Below, piece by piece: positions 25,681 through 39,147 of a stretch of DNA of 64,000 nucleotides. Made by a program: the position numbers and the translations under genes. The notes under the pieces are model-generated. The model worked only from the letters and a program-made list of their open reading frames with translations, had not been told where the DNA came from and made no database searches. Location of the stretch: positions 28,090,332-28,154,331 of the forward strand of contig NC_091944.1 of NCBI RefSeq assembly GCF_041260155.1. The letters run 5' to 3'. Source of the stretch: Ptychodera flava (Eukaryota; Hemichordata; Enteropneusta; Ptychoderidae). Each line of letters opens with the position of its first letter. Position 1 is the first letter of the stretch.

Positions 25681-26637
25681 CTGGAAAGAAAAATATGCTG
25701 GGCCTATAAGAATCAGGAAATAATCTAGAGTACGATGCGTCATTCCGTTTACTTACATTTTTATAACTCTTCGTCCAAGGCTACGTAATGTAAATAACTA
25801 CAACTCTGGAGTGGTCATTTCCAACACACCGCCATTCACGCAGAGCCGGCACTGATTCATCAAGACAGCGTTCAACGATAGAATGTCAGCTGTGACATCT
25901 CACTGTAAAAAGAACAGTGACAATTAAGTTTACTTTTTTTTGACGGTTTCCGAACTACATTCGCAGCTTTTGACGTCGCGAAAGAAAATAGCTACTACCT
26001 TTCGGTTAGTGTTACCGACGCCAAACATTTGAACGGTGTTGCAATAGGAAATGTTTGTAATTGAGAAATAGAAAATTGAAGCCTATGAAGTTCGACATGG
26101 TTTGTACATACAGCAAAAAAGGAGATACCGAACACCAATTGCACTATGTGGACTAAGGTAACGATGGTATTACACTGTGGTGTGACGTCTCCTACGCCCG
26201 TTGACAAGGGGGTGACAACCAGGCTTGACAAGAAGACTTCAAAGAAATTAGACGTACATGTAGGTGGTGCTCTCCACCACACAACCATGTATGAACTTCG
26301 AAATGTGGAATATTTTAATCATACGATACTTGGTGCAAATTTCAGCTCATGTGTTCACACACATGAGCTAAAATCGCATCGATGTCTGTCAGTCAGTGCG
26401 TCGATGTGCCTGTCTGTTGGCGTTATATCTCAAGAAAGGCTGGTAGGATTGGAATGAAATATCGTATGTAGATATTGTTTGGAAATGGCAAGGACTATAC
26501 AGTTTTGGTTGGTGTGGCTTGCATATTTTATGCTATTTTAATAATTAATGATTATAAAAAAGCGGACATACATTTAAAACGGCTGCATAAAATTGTATTA
26601 CTTTTGTTTAAAATTATGATCACACTAGGATATATGA
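25681..26637. other. 5' flank of copy A, no gene seen
   Basis: It probably includes the promoter and 5' UTR of copy A. A short hairpin AGCTCATGTG/CACATGAGCT lies at 26344-26369, next to a string beginning TGTCTGTCAGTCAGTGCG and ATATCTCAAGAAAGG. That combination is common in dispersed invertebrate repeats. Confidence 0.4.
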
Positions 26638-27238
26638 GTCGTGATAAACACTGAAGGATGACATGAAAGTTAGTTACTGAATTTCATGTTTGAGGAATAT
26701 TACTATGGATAAATATCTAGATTCACTTGAACAAAGTTGATGAAATATGTTATGTCCTTTGAAGATGAACATTTTTTCAATACAAAACTATATCCGTACA
26801 TTTAGATATGTTTGACAATTGATATGATTGTACTTCAACAGAATATGGTGACTAGAAGGACATTTGTCTACAGGAAATTTGATTTTTGAATTTCACCCAA
26901 AAGTGTCGTTTCACTGTACATTGTAGTCTGCGGCATAAAACTATAAACGATTTGTTTTCAGTTGTGTATTTGAATGTGTTTTACAGTTGATGTAAATTTA
27001 ATCTCTTAAAATAAGGTTATTAGTAGTGCTTAGGTGTGCAACAAAAATGATGTTGAAATTTAATCAAAAGATGTCAGTGTGTTACAACTTTTCATACCGG
27101 GTTGATCCTATTTTGATACGGTGCAAAACATAAATTACCGTGTAAGTGGATAATTGTAGAAAAGTTGCCTTCCTTATTATATTACAAACACGAAAACGAT
27201 CATATGATGTATTGCGCATGCGTCTCTGGTTATCACTA

Positions 27239-29827
27239 GTGAGCGTCCAGTTACTATGGCCGGGTTGGGACGGCGAACCCTTCCTGTGCATCAGTCAAAA
27301 TAATTGAACGCCCCGGCCCATTGCACCCTCCCAAAATTAATGATCCCCCTTTTAATATGACAAAAATTTCATGAACCCCTCTCCTATTGCTTGAGTAAGT
27401 ATTGATCCAATTTTGAATGATAACACTGGCCATTACCGGTGCATAGATACAATATAACATCGGTAAAAATAGTTTTTCCCAAGATCCTGCTCTTCTTCCA
27501 GAACTTGTATACACTGTATACTGTGTCTCGGAAGGTTCAAAAAGTTCTTCATCACTTGTGCTGCTGCCAATTTCATGGATTACAACATCATCATCCTCTT
27601 CCTCGGCAAAAAGTTCTGAGTCTGATATGTCACTGTTATCTATATTTTGAACAGTGTCCTAATAATTGATGATCAGAGTTTCCATGTTTTTCTGTTCTAT
27701 CCTGAGTACATCACAGGCAACTGCTTTGATTTTGTCTCCTTTGTTCCCTTTGGTTGACAGATTGTAATGAATTAAATATTTGTCAATATTTAAACTGGCC
27801 CCGAGTCGCTTGGCTCTCCTCGGCAGCAGTTACTAGTAGGTGTGCATGTGGTCCATCGCGTTCATCCTAACGTGACAGTCTGCTGTTCGTTTATGTGTCA
27901 ACAGACTTGGATCAAGTCCAGTATTTGTTCAGTTTTGTACATATAGTGTACATATGGTGTACTTCTCATCAGGCATTGAATCAAAGCCTACATGGCCATT
28001 TCCGTGATCCCTCTTGGGCCACATAGCCTAGTATTTCTATATGGCAAAATAAAATAAAATAAAATATATTGTGCTGTTCCAATAACATGGTTTTCAAAAA
28101 TAGGGTAGGTAATACCCAAATAACAAACGCGTGATTTTATGGGTTTTTTTCTTTTTTTACTTCCGTGTTTACGTAGCAAATCTTCCAAATTTTTGCAAAG
28201 CAATTAATATTCCACGCGCACAATACATTAGCGTCCTTGGACGAGAGAAATCCCGTGCAATTCCTCTCAACTTGGACTCTAAAAATGCTGGCGCCACGAA
28301 ATACCATCATGGCATCGACAACATGGTCTTTCTCGTTGACACGTTTAAAAATTCACCCAATAACTATCTTTCTTGTTGAGGTATTCTACGTACCACCTCA
28401 AGATTTTATTGTGTTTCAACCACTTGTAACATTTGGCTGTCATTATCATTTTAATTATTCATGGATTTGTTTTTTAAACAAAAGAATTGTAGCAAGCCAC
28501 GCAAGGGCAAGTGATAATTTGTACTTTTATATCCTTTCTTACGTCGTTAGAAATCAAAGTATTGTCTTATTGTATTCTTTATGGCGTCGATATCCGACAT
28601 AGCCAAGATGCTGTATAAATGGACTGACTAACCTATAGGGAGATACGTTTTCACTCGGAGACGAACTCAGACACCAACACGAGGATACAGGCCCCCGACT
28701 AACAGATGTATCAGCGGCTAGGCCGTGAGGCCCAGCCACGGTTCCGTATTCAATAAACAAGTTCAAGTTCTACGTCAACACTCGTCCCAAGTTCCAGCTT
28801 CTTTTCTTTTGATGTGACAGTTCCAGCTCCTTTCCATAAGTTATGACATAGCTCTAAAACGTTCAGGGTCGGCAGGTAAAAAATAGGGTAGGTCGGGTTA
28901 TCAGAACAGCACAATTTTTTTGTTCGGCCTAAGATATACGTCTACCAGGTTGATTGAAAACCCTGTAACATTCAACCACATTTCCACCAAACCTCACTTC
29001 CAAGGGAAATTGTGCATTTTAAAAATCGAAGCATTTTTTCAGAGGAAAATGTTGCATTTGGAATTCCCCCATATCTCCACAAATGCCAGGACATACGGTC
29101 ATGAAGGGGTCAAATAGCCAATTTACAGGCCAAGGTACCCACCTTTTCTATATGGTAAGGAGAAGCCAAGTGTGCTACGGTAAAAGTGCCAGTATATACA
29201 CATATTTTATATTTATTTTAAGAGTTATTGTTAAAAAGGTATTTTTATATATTTTTCCTTATTTCTAAGTGACATAAAGAAAGTCATTGAAACTTCTCAT
29301 TTATACAGTACTCCAGTCTTTGTGTTTATTTTTTATCCAGATGAGTTTTGTACATCTCTTTCCTGAAAACTGGTCAGATATCAACAGCAGTGTCTGCAAC
29401 AGCAAAAGGGGTAACCTTTCGATGTATGCCAGCTTTCAGTTTAACATAGTAGGTTGCACCTAATCATTGCCTTACCTCAGCCAAAGCCTGATAAGATTGT
29501 TCATTGCCATCAGAGAGCTAAATTCACAGGAAGACAAGCCTATAAGGAGTTCATGTGACAGATAAATATACTTTGTTCAGATTTACGGGTGAAATCACTT
29601 CAGAGAATGAAATCATGCAGGTAATCTTTATTCCCAGAATATTTTTGAACACTGAAACTGCTTTTTGAAGGGATGGATACTTATGAAAATCAAGTGAACC
29701 CCCTCCCTTGAGCTGTTTGAAAAATACATGACCATCCCCCCTCCCCTTTGTAATTTTCAAATTTAAGGTGACTCCCCTCCTCTGGACTTTGCCGACCCAA
29801 CCCCGGCCATAATAACCGAACGCTCCC
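27239..29827. mobile_element. 2.6 kb element with GAGCGTTCAG-type inverted ends (X block)
   Basis: The left end GAGCGTCCAGTTACTATGGC and inverted right end GGGAGCGTTCGGTTATTATG match the termini of the element at 18378-19952. Subterminal C-rich strings and the TTTGAAAAATACATGA-like segment are also shared. No transposase is recognisable and no clear target duplication is seen, so it may be composite. A second copy sits at 42896-45406. Confidence 0.5.
27437..27658 (-). CDS. Asp/Glu-rich coding-like fragment, copy 1
   Basis: On the minus strand, after an AG at 27660-27659, the frame reads through an acidic, serine-rich stretch (NSDISDSELFAEE, then SSTSDEELFEPSETQY) and stays open past 27437. 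Related stretches occur at about 38740-38880 and 61045-61190, each with a one-codon-out change that breaks the frame. The acidic serine-rich pattern resembles the N-terminus of piggyBac-type transposases, but no catalytic part is visible, so that is only a guess. This segment is missing from the X copy in unit 2. Confidence 0.3.
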
Positions 29828-30289
29828 TTGAAGTGCAGTGGTCGTCGCGCTGCGCACGCGCGACTGTTTTGTTGATAAACATAAGTTTTTGTAAACATAA
29901 GTCTTCTCAACTTCCATCGGAGTGAGATGGAAGCGGACCTGCACTTTGTAAACGCCCCTGTAAGACTCAAAATCATGCAACAGTAAAATGTTAAGATCGT
30001 AAACAAACTTCAGTGGTGTATTTCTATTTATAAACTCATGTAAGGCTACGAACATTGAGACAATATGTCGCTGAGTTTACTGTCACTGTGAACATGGAGC
30101 TACTAGAAGGGTAGCTCCATATTGTGAACAAATATGGTTCGATCGCGCGCGGTCACGTTAGTTGTACACAAATGCTATGTACATTACAGCAATAAAATAT
30201 CACTGAAATAATCGACATATAGTATATATATTTAGGCCAGCAACAAGCACAGTGCCTCACACAAAAAGCAGATGTGAACTGAATGAGCT

Positions 30290-31262
30290 CACGTGTTTTA
30301 AAACAAGTTCATTAATAGTAGTACGCTTCACAGAACAATCAGATCTCTGTTATTTCATTATATGTAGCAGGTTTCATCAACTTTCGCACAGTACTCACAG
30401 AGTTAAATCACTAATTACAAAACTTTATTTAATATGCGAATGAGGTGTTTATTAAATTGACACTGCTCAATGCTCCATGGGACAATTATATATCTATCAG
30501 ATCAACATATGTAGCACGTTTCATCAAATTTAATGCTGTAATTTGGGAGTAATATCACTAATAACAAAGTTAATTGAATATGTAAATGAACCCTTAATTA
30601 ACATGACTCTACTCAATACTTCTTGGAACAATTAGATATCTCTCAGATCAACATTTGTAGCACGTTTCATCAAATTTACTGCATTTATTTTGGAGTTAAA
30701 TGACTAATTACAAAACTTCATAAAATATGCAAATGAGCTATTTATTAACTTGACACTGCCCAATGCTTCTCAGTACAATTAGATGTGTATCAGATCAATA
30801 TCTGTACCAGGTTTCACCGAATTAGGTGCCGTAATTTCAGAGTTATATACCTAATTACAAAGTTCATTCAATATGCAGATGAACCCTTAATTAACTTCAC
30901 ACCACTAAATGTTTTACACCACAGTTAGATATCTATCGGATCAGTATCTGCAGCAAATTTCATCAAATTTGGTGCATTTATTTCGGAGCTATATGACTAA
31001 TCACAAAACTTCATAAAATATGCAAATGAGCTATTTATTAACTTGACACTGCCAAATGCTTCTGACTATATTTAGATATCTCTCATATCAACACTGTTGC
31101 ATGTCTCATCAAATTTGGTGCAGGAATTTATGTGGAGTGGAGTTATTTCGCTTCTTACAAAAGTTCATTAAATATGCAAATGAGCAGATAATTGACATGA
31201 CACTCACAGTATCATCATGATCTTCTGAGATTGTCATCTGCGAAAAGTTTCATGAAATTTTG
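30290..31262. repeat. Six or so tandem units of ~147 bp (unit 1)
   Basis: The landmark ACAAAACTTCATAAAATATG with AAATGAGC recurs at about 30418, 30565, 30712, 30858, 31005 and 31157, a spacing of 146-150 bp. Each unit also carries TTGACACTGC and GATCAACAT-TGTAGCACGTTTC-type strings. Odd and even units differ (AATGAGC versus ATGAACCC), suggesting a two-unit higher-order period. Confidence 0.8.
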
Positions 31263-32038
31263 TTGAGTTGAAACGTTTTGACCAAAAATGAGAAAAGAGC
31301 CCCAAAAATTGACCAAAAATGAGAAAAGAGCCCCAAAAATTTGGCTACCGCGGTCGGATACCAATGGACAAGCCCAAAAATTTTTATATGCAAATGTCAT
31401 CATCATTAAGAAAAAACTGATTCGGGTCATCCCATGTGTCTACATGCAATATTACATGCAGATTGGTATAGGACAAACACTTTAACAAAAGCATGTTTTG
31501 GGAGAAAATTGAGAAAAAACATGAGGTTGAAATTCTCAAAAATTTAAATAGGCACAATTTATACAAATTTATTCTCAACTTAATTGGAATACTCCTGAGG
31601 AACCACATATTCTGTTTAAAAATTGACAAAATTGACAGGTAAGAAAACAAAGTTTTGACAAAATATAAATAAAACTACTAGTCGCGAAATTTGAATGCAA
31701 ATCCCTTTTTTATAAAAATGGGGAATAGTACTTCCATGGCCGGAGGAGAACAACAAGCCCAAACGAAAGACAAAGAGCATCTCTGCTTACGAGGCCGTTG
31801 TTTGTATGTCTATGTGTTACTGTATGTTAGAAGTCTCTCCGTAGCTTACGCTTCTGACGCTTTTCGGTGTTTGTTTGGTCTCATTCTGCTTTCTTTTCTT
31901 TCTCTTGTCTGCCCTTTCTGGCTTCGTAGCTTCTCACCGTCATCATACGCATTTTTGCATTATTTCGCACCTGCCACGAGATATGCGCTTTTAGTCTGGT
32001 TGCCAGGTGTGCTTTGTCTGTCCATACTTCGTTGTACT

Positions 32039-32041
<3 letters not shown>

Positions 32042-32117
<76 letters not shown>

Positions 32118-32145
32118 CTATATATATATATATATATATATATAT
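32042..32145. repeat. (TC)n followed by (TA)n microsatellite
   Basis: Dinucleotide tracts switch from TC to TA at about 32118. The matching place in unit 2 (55312-55398) has the same TC-TA order but no insertion after it. Confidence 0.95.
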
Positions 32146-32273
32146 CCTGTAGAATCCCGCGGGATCCTTAGGTTGAAAGGTTAGGTGATGAGTTTAGCCG
32201 TTTACTCACCATCCACGCACAACAGAATGAAAAGCCCCATCTAAGAGTCAGGACCGCCCACATTGGACCGACT

Positions 32274-32345
32274 GATCCATTAGCTCAGTTGGTAGAGCAT
32301 CCGTAATGTATACGGGGGGTGTGGGTTCGAGTCCCGCATGGGTCA
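32274..32345 (+). tRNA. tRNA or tRNA-like gene 1 (odd anticodon loop)
   Basis: A 72 nt cloverleaf fits: acceptor stem GATCCAT with ATGGGTC, D arm GCTC/GAGC, anticodon stem TCCGT/ACGGG, T arm GTGGG/CCCGC with loop TTCGAGT. The A box (TAGCTCAGTTGG) and B box (GGTTCGAGTCC) are perfect. The anticodon loop AATGTAT would give anticodon TGT (Thr), but position 33 is A where tRNAs have T, so it may be a pseudogene or tRNA-derived repeat. No intron is needed. Confidence 0.65.
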
Positions 32346-32616
32346 CTTTTCATTCACCACTGTATTTCATATAAAAAATTCGTATGGTGAGTCATTTCAA
32401 ATTTACCCTTCTCTGGCTTTTCATCATTCATAAGATTGATCCTCATTACCAATAACTGATTCCTAAGTTGGTGACTTGTGTGCGAGGCCCTGTAGAATCC
32501 CGCGGGATCCTTAGGTTGAAAGGTTAGGTGATGAGTTTAGCCGTTTACTCACCATCCACGCACAACAGAATGAAAAGCCCCATCTAAGAGTCAGGACCGC
32601 CCACATTGGACCGACT

Positions 32617-32688
32617 GATCCATTAGCTCAGTTGGTAGAGCATCCGTAATGTCTACGGGGGGTGTGGGTTCGAGTCCCGCATGGGTCA
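32617..32688 (+). tRNA. tRNA or tRNA-like gene 2
   Basis: Identical to the first except for the anticodon loop (AATGTCT instead of AATGTAT). Acceptor, D, anticodon and T stems pair equally well and both internal promoter boxes are kept. The same unusual A at position 33 is present. It lies immediately before a (TA)n tract. Confidence 0.65.
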
Positions 32689-32705
32689 CTTTTCATTCAC
32701 CACTG

Positions 32706-32829
<124 letters not shown>

Positions 32830-35800
32830 TGTGTGTGTGTACAAATTAGAAAAGCAACAATAGTTACTACAATTACTGTGTATTTCGCTGAAATTATGAA
32901 AAAATTGAAAAAAGTAAGCCTGTTTGCAGTCAACAAAGCACGAGGTCGGGCAGTTTCACGACCCTCTAACTGAAAAAGTACGAAAGCGATCACCTTATCT
33001 GTTTATTTTTGTCGTTAAAATAAATCAAAGCACAACATATGCGAAAATCGGAAAATTACAATATTCCCTGACAAGGTTTAGGCATGCTTGTCTCTGAAAT
33101 AATCCCAAATGATAAAAGACCGGTGTGTAGTTACAAATGCATGGGATACGGATATTACAGGACCTCCAAACTTAACAAGTGGGACGGAAAACCACCGTTT
33201 TCTGTTTAATTTTGCTTTGCAAAATTGATCACAGCACAACATATGCAAAAATCAGATGACTGTATTCTCTCAAGTTTTGGGCATGCTCTTTGTGAAAATC
33301 AACACTTAATGCCCGTTTGTAGCTGAAAAAATATGGGGTAGGACCCCCTAAATCAAACGACAGGGCCACCCCCTTCTTTTTCTCTTTATTTTTGATGACT
33401 TTATTGATCAGAGCATTACAAATGTAAAAATCAGAAAAGATACAATACTTAATTTTGAGGCGACCCCCATAGTTTTATAGAATGCGCCTAGAGGACAGAT
33501 ATTCAGACTCTCATTTATTACATCGATTTCCTGGTCTATCATTTACTGGGGCTCATTTTGAAGCTCTTGGAGTAAGGAAACTTTTCGCCGTCTTAGTTTC
33601 ATTTTTCCGCATACAGTTAAGATAGGGTTGGCGGCCACTTTGAATTTCAAATATCGGTAAATGTTGGGTAATTTGCTTCTCCACTGTACCAAAGTTTGCA
33701 CGGTGACCCTTGGTTTTCCTTCTTTGGTGAGAGAATGGTTGATAGTTTCATTGAGGAATTTCTGAGCAAAAGTTTAAGTTTTTCACTTTCGATGCGCATA
33801 CTAGTACCTTAATACACACAGCAGCTAAGACACCTGCTGAGAGTCGCTGTATGGTACCGCGCATTGTAACATTTTCCGTGAAACTTTAACAGACGTACAA
33901 ACACTAATGGATAAGTTTGAAATTCCTGACAGTTGGACATTGTCCGTTGAGGTACACATTAAGAATATCTGTGAAATTTCTATACCGTTGTTTCCAGTGT
34001 GTCTCGTTTTGCTCTTAAGCCTAATCACACACAATGACATAACTGTCTACACACAAACACTAAGAACCAGCTGCAGTGTTTATGTACACACACGAATCAA
34101 GGCATCTGTGGGAACATACATATAAAATCAGAAAGCAATACGACCAGAAATTTCAGAAAAGGTGTTTCAACCAAACACGAGGACTTCGGTTTCAAAAATC
34201 GACAAAAGCAAATTTGACATCATTTGAACAAACCTGAATCAGATCATACTAAGTCTTATAAACCTATTTCGCAAACTATTCTACTCTAGCTATGGATATT
34301 TCAAACGTGCTTGCCTATCTGATATTCTAATTCTTTAAGTGGATTTTCGTATCATCTATGGTTGGTGACATTATGTAACTATATTTTGAAAATCACAATG
34401 TCTTCCTCATCCGAGTCAAGAATTAATTGACCATCTTTTTCATAACAATGTGCCCGAAAGAATGCCATAAAGTCACTCAGCACATCCCCTTTAACATGTT
34501 TTCTAAAATCAACAACTTGAACAAAAAAGTCAAGCAACATATTTCCATCTTTCGAGTCTTCTTTGAAACATTCATCGACCAAGCAGTAGCTCTTCCTGTA
34601 CTTAGTGTTGATTTCTACATCAGGGAGACTTCCTTGGATCATACGGCGAAGGGAGGTCGATCCTGAGCATTCGCGCGTTCCAGGGTTTATTTCCATTGCC
34701 TTGGCACAAACCTCCTCTTGAGAACCTTGAATTAAAGAAGAAATGACAAACACAATATTCATGTTTTAACCACTGATACAGGAATCGGTGGGGACTTCAC
34801 TAACTCGTTCCTTGCATGATAGAATTACAAATGAGAAAGTGGTGCTATGTCGCGTTACCTTTCAATGTGCGATATTATTATACATTTACCGTCGAGAACA
34901 ACAGAATACCAAGGCCTGCCGAAGCAGTCAGCTTCCAATTCAAGCACGCGAGCCTGGTACCTTTGGCGGATGGCTCTACGCACTCACTTTTGGACGGTTT
35001 CTTAGGACCCATGGGACGATCGCTAAGAAGTAACTCGCTATGTACATCTAGATCTCGCTTCGTATTGATGTTGGAAATAGGAAAAAAAATGTTCTGCCAT
35101 TGTAAAATAAAATGATTACTACCAGGTCCACTTCAGGCCTAGTGACGTATGTATAATTATAACATTATCACCAAAATACCGAAGAAATTGCACTTGGACA
35201 TTAGCGCTGTATGTAGCGCTCTGCTCCGCCTAAAGGGACATGTTGTACTTATGTCCTCATGTATACTTTACTGTATTTAACTGATATCCACACAGTACTC
35301 ACTTTTTTAGACCTTGAATATCTGCCAAATTCTTTAAACTCTTTCCATGTTAGGTGCGTATGCACTACATTGCTATTTACAAATAATTATTACACTTTTG
35401 AGACAAAATAGTCGGACCTAGCACTCGGCACTAGATGACCCTTTAAAAACTTCAAATTTTTCTTGTAATTTTTGAAATATGCCTATGTTTTTCTGTATCT
35501 GATTAAAATGTACACGTCTTCTTCTGCTCTTTTTTTTTCAAAACAAAATAGGTACAATCTCCACCTTTTTATGGAAGCGGATACCGCGACAAATGTTGTA
35601 GGCACACTGTTTGCTAGATAAGACTGAATACAAAGTATGTATTGCTACACCTTACCTTCACCTCAAGAATGACGGTATGTGCGCAACCCATCACCAAGCA
35701 CTCAATTTCAAAGAGGAAAACTGACCCGATTATTCGGCAAATTCATCAGCAATCAACCACAAAATATCTTGAACACACACTGACACAGACACAGAAACAA

Positions 35801-36120
35801 ATGATTTTACAGAAAATCGACTTAACCCTAAAATTTCAGAATACAAATGAATGACCTCTGTCTGCTTATCATCAGACGCAAATTGAAGTGCACCAGCAGG
35901 TAATTACAGACTAGCAAATTTCTGATGTAATGGGTAAAAATATGCTCTAAAAGATAACTTGTTTTAAGCATATTTTCTCGATCTGAACATTTATGAGTAG
36001 TCTGGCCAAGTTTTCTACGGAAGAAAGAGAGCAATATTTTAAGTTGAACTCTTTGTTTACCACTTATAATAAAATGAGCAATAGGTGTACAACTTCTATC
36101 ACAATGGCAGCGTTTTGTGT

Positions 36121-36284
36121 TGCTACATACATACATACATACATACATACATACATACATACATACATACATACACACATACATACATACATACACACAT
36201 ACATACATACATACATACATACATACATACATACATACATACATACATACATACATACATACATACATACATACATACATACAT
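36121..36284. repeat. (TACA)n microsatellite in copy B intron
   Basis: About 40 units with rare CACA interruptions, following GTTTTGTGTTGC. It sits at the same intron position as the arrays in copies A and C, about 65 bp past the exon 2 donor. Confidence 0.95.
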
Positions 36285-37322
36285 CAGACATACAAAAATA
36301 CTCATCCAAGCTCAAGATAGAATATTTGCGCACTAAAGATATGCTTACCAGCAATCATGGTGTTAAGCAGGATTCCCCTGTTTCCGAGTATATCGTAAAG
36401 ATCAGCGAATACACTTCTCATGATCTGTAAACTGGTAAGCGCTGTGTATTGCGTGAATGATATCGAAGTTGACCTTGACCTGAGCTTTCTTTGCCTCTTT
36501 CAGGTAATTTTCAATCGTAGTTTGGTTGAACTCAAAGTTTACACTTTTCCAGTCTCCCTGTTCCTGCTTCGATGCAACCAGTGATTTGAACTTTTCTATT
36601 TCAGCTGCATCAGGTTCCACTACGATGTAGTTGATGTGGAACTGCTTGTTGGTCATCATATCAATCACTGGAACGTCAGCATCGCCTGTGTAGTAGCAAA
36701 ATGCCGAAATTTGTTTCCACATTGAATCAATATCGTGAAGCAAGGCGAGAAACAAACTAACTCCAGTATTAGTTGAATGGCATTTGTCCCGATGTGTGTG
36801 TGTGTGCGTCGTCATTCAATTACGTTCGCTTAGCTATGGGGAACTTCTAAGAAAGGGCAGTCGATTGTGATAAACTGTAACCATGGATGACTTTGCATAT
36901 AACTATTAATATGATAGTCCGACATTTTAAATATACTGAAAATTTGGAAGGCAAAATAATAGTTGTTCAAAACTGTCCTCTTTTTACGAAATGAAAATCG
37001 CCAAGCACTTATTTTCCCTTCTCCATGATATCCACCAGAAATCTCCTTCTACCCCAAAAAGATATTCTAACAGGTCTTCTCTACTACAAACGTTCCCACT
37101 GCCATCTCTAAATTTGCCATATGCTTACTTTTCCAATTTGCGACATCGTCTACATTCGAAATGAACGCACGCTGAACCGTTTCCACACGCTGATAGGGAA
37201 AAAATGCCAGTACAGTAACCACTTACGACCAACTTTTGGCAGAATCGTCTTTGTTGGTTACCGCAACCTCACTTGGTAAATGTGCACATAGTCTGGTTTA
37301 ATTTCGCACTGTTTATTTGGAA

Positions 37323-37521
37323 CACGATTAGAACTAATTTGGGATAATTGGATCTTCATATCTTTCAAATTTCTCAAAAAAAATAGGTGCCTTACAGCTG
37401 AATGTTGCAATATTACAAATTAGTCATGTAAACAAGTGTATAACTTAAAAAGAAAAGCAGATGAGCTCACATTTGCAGATTAAACCGAGACATTACTTTA
37501 CCATCCAATTATCCCGAATTA

Positions 37522-37554
<33 letters not shown>

Positions 37555-37914
37555 GAACTTTATTGTCCCTAAAATGGGAAACTTGTCTTGCAATGGCACA
37601 GACAAACAACATTAAAAATACGGTGATAAAAAGGATAATACACATCGAGGTTACGAAAAAAAACTAATTACAATAAGTGTTGAACAGTGGACTTAAGACA
37701 TTCTCTGATTGAGAAGTCGGATGGCAGAGGGTACATAACTAAGTCGAGCACGACGTGTTCTTAAAGCTAGAGTTTTATACCTGAGACATGACGGGAGCTC
37801 CTCAAAGTGCTGCACCAATGGATGGGAAGGATCCATGATGATTTTAATAGCTTTGACAAAAGCTCTGTTCTCATACAGTGATTTCATGCTCTTACATTCA
37901 CGGCCAAATATCGT
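37323..37914. mobile_element. ~210 bp MITE copy interrupted by a retrotransposon
   Basis: The left terminus CACGATTAGAACTAATTTGG and the right remnant ATCGTG flank the element. The homologous copy at 60013-60223 is uninterrupted. The interruption is the non-LTR fragment at 37525-37906. Confidence 0.75.
37525..37906 (-). mobile_element. 5'-truncated non-LTR retrotransposon 3' end
   Basis: On the minus strand an open frame from about 37905 to stop at 37693 encodes a C-terminal tail including DPSHPLVQHFEELPS, then a basic stretch and SYVPSAIRLLN. That pattern closes the ORF2 protein of CR1/L2-like and related LINEs (family knowledge). A 3' UTR follows with AATAAAG near 37560 and an (AAT)n tail, the usual LINE ending. 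The 5' end is cut off abruptly at about 37906. Absence from unit 2 shows it inserted after the segmental duplication. Confidence 0.75.
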
Positions 37915-39147
37915 GCTTTGGCAGAAGTGAAGTTGCATACGAGATGAACAAATTCAGAGGCATTTGATTAGGCCTTTCGTTCTGTGTCTGCAAATATGGG
38001 TGTGCATTCAACTCAACGAATACAGGGATTTAACATTCTCACAGAAGCATGTTCTTTGATCGATTAAATGTTTCCTATATCTCCATTATAATCTACTTAC
38101 ACATATTGTAAAAGATCCATGCTCTGTTTGTACATTCTTTCAAACCGAGTAACATGTCCGAAATCCGCCCCATCTTTAAGAAAACAGCGAAATACCTACC
38201 ACATAATGACATTACGTACCGTTCCCTGTCCCGATGGCTAGTACTTGCAATGAATCTTCCTTGACCTGAAATTTGTTAAAGGTATCTTTGAAATCTACCT
38301 GTCGCTCATCCAAGTAGTGAAAGCAGTACTTCTTGTAAGTGCAAAGTCTGTTGTAATATTCCTTTGGATGGTGCTTCAATATTTTAACTTCTTCCATTCT
38401 AACCTGGAAAGGAAAATATGCTGAGCCATTCAGAATCAGGAAATTATCACGATTATTACATGCCTCGATGTGAGTGCAAATCAGTGCGTTGATTTGAATA
38501 GGAACGTCCGGGGAGTTAGCGGGCCGTGTGAACGATGTACTGACCGGTTTCCATAGTTACCCGGTCCGGTGAAGCCCTTCGACGTTTCGGTGTCAAAGAG
38601 GTGTTAATATTGGCCTGGATTACGCGCCATAGGATGCTTAAAGGACCTGTAATGCCAACATTTGACTCATAATTTTTTTCATTACTTTTGCTTTAAATGT
38701 CAATCAAAATTTACAATATCCTGCTCTTCTTACAGATTTCGCATGCATTGTATACTGTGTCTCGGAAGATTTCAAAAAATTCTTCATCACTTGTCCTGCT
38801 GCCAATTTCATGGATTACAACCATCATCCTCTTCCTCGGCAAAAAGCTCTGAGTCTGATATGTCACTGTCACTGCACCATAATACTATCTGAAGGATACT
38901 TTACTTTATAGTACATACACATATTTTATATTTATCTTTAAGAGTTATAATACAAATATATATTTATGTATTTCTTCCTTATTGCTAATTGACATGAGAA
39001 AACAAAGTCATTGAAATTTTTCATTTATATTCCAGCCTTTGTATTTATTTAGACGGATAAGTTTTGTATAAGCTTACAACTCTTTCCTGACAACTAGCCA
39101 GATATCAATAGAAATGCTATGTAACAGCACTGAGAGCGAAACTTTTG

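Larger units (their letters stand above)
34379..38403 (-). pseudogene. HNMT-like: HNMT-like methyltransferase copy B, one frameshift
   Basis: Minus-strand exons: 38403-38220 (CCAG acceptor, GTACGT donor, ATG at 38397), 36685-36349 (GTAAGC donor), 35364-35303 (GTGAGT donor) and 34699-34379. Exon 1 ends in the AdoMet motif GTGN with G completed by exon 2, then D. Exon 2 has NYIVVEPDAAEIEKF; exon 3 has THLTWKEFKEFGRYSRSKK; the last exon ends DSDEEDIVIFKI. Exon 2 is 337 bp against 336 in copies A and C because of one extra base near 36418, which causes an early stop after TDHEKCIR. The rest is in order, so this is either a recent pseudogene or a base-calling error. The enzyme family transfers methyl from AdoMet to small amines in the cytosol. 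Confidence 0.72.

Noticed and set aside
30290..31262. Regularly spaced repeats that might be read as a CRISPR array
   Set aside because: The genome is eukaryotic, the whole 147 bp unit is repeated, and there are no short constant repeats with unique spacers.
31691..32152. 153-codon open frame, also found in unit 2 (54953-55478)
   Set aside because: Its conservation is explained by the segmental duplication, and a large part is TC/TA microsatellite. No domain was recognised.
34890..35040. Conserved block in the HNMT intron as an additional exon
   Set aside because: It is conserved in all three copies, but its acceptor differs among them, it has a stop in the needed phase in copy B, and the four-exon model already gives 298 residues in exact phase.
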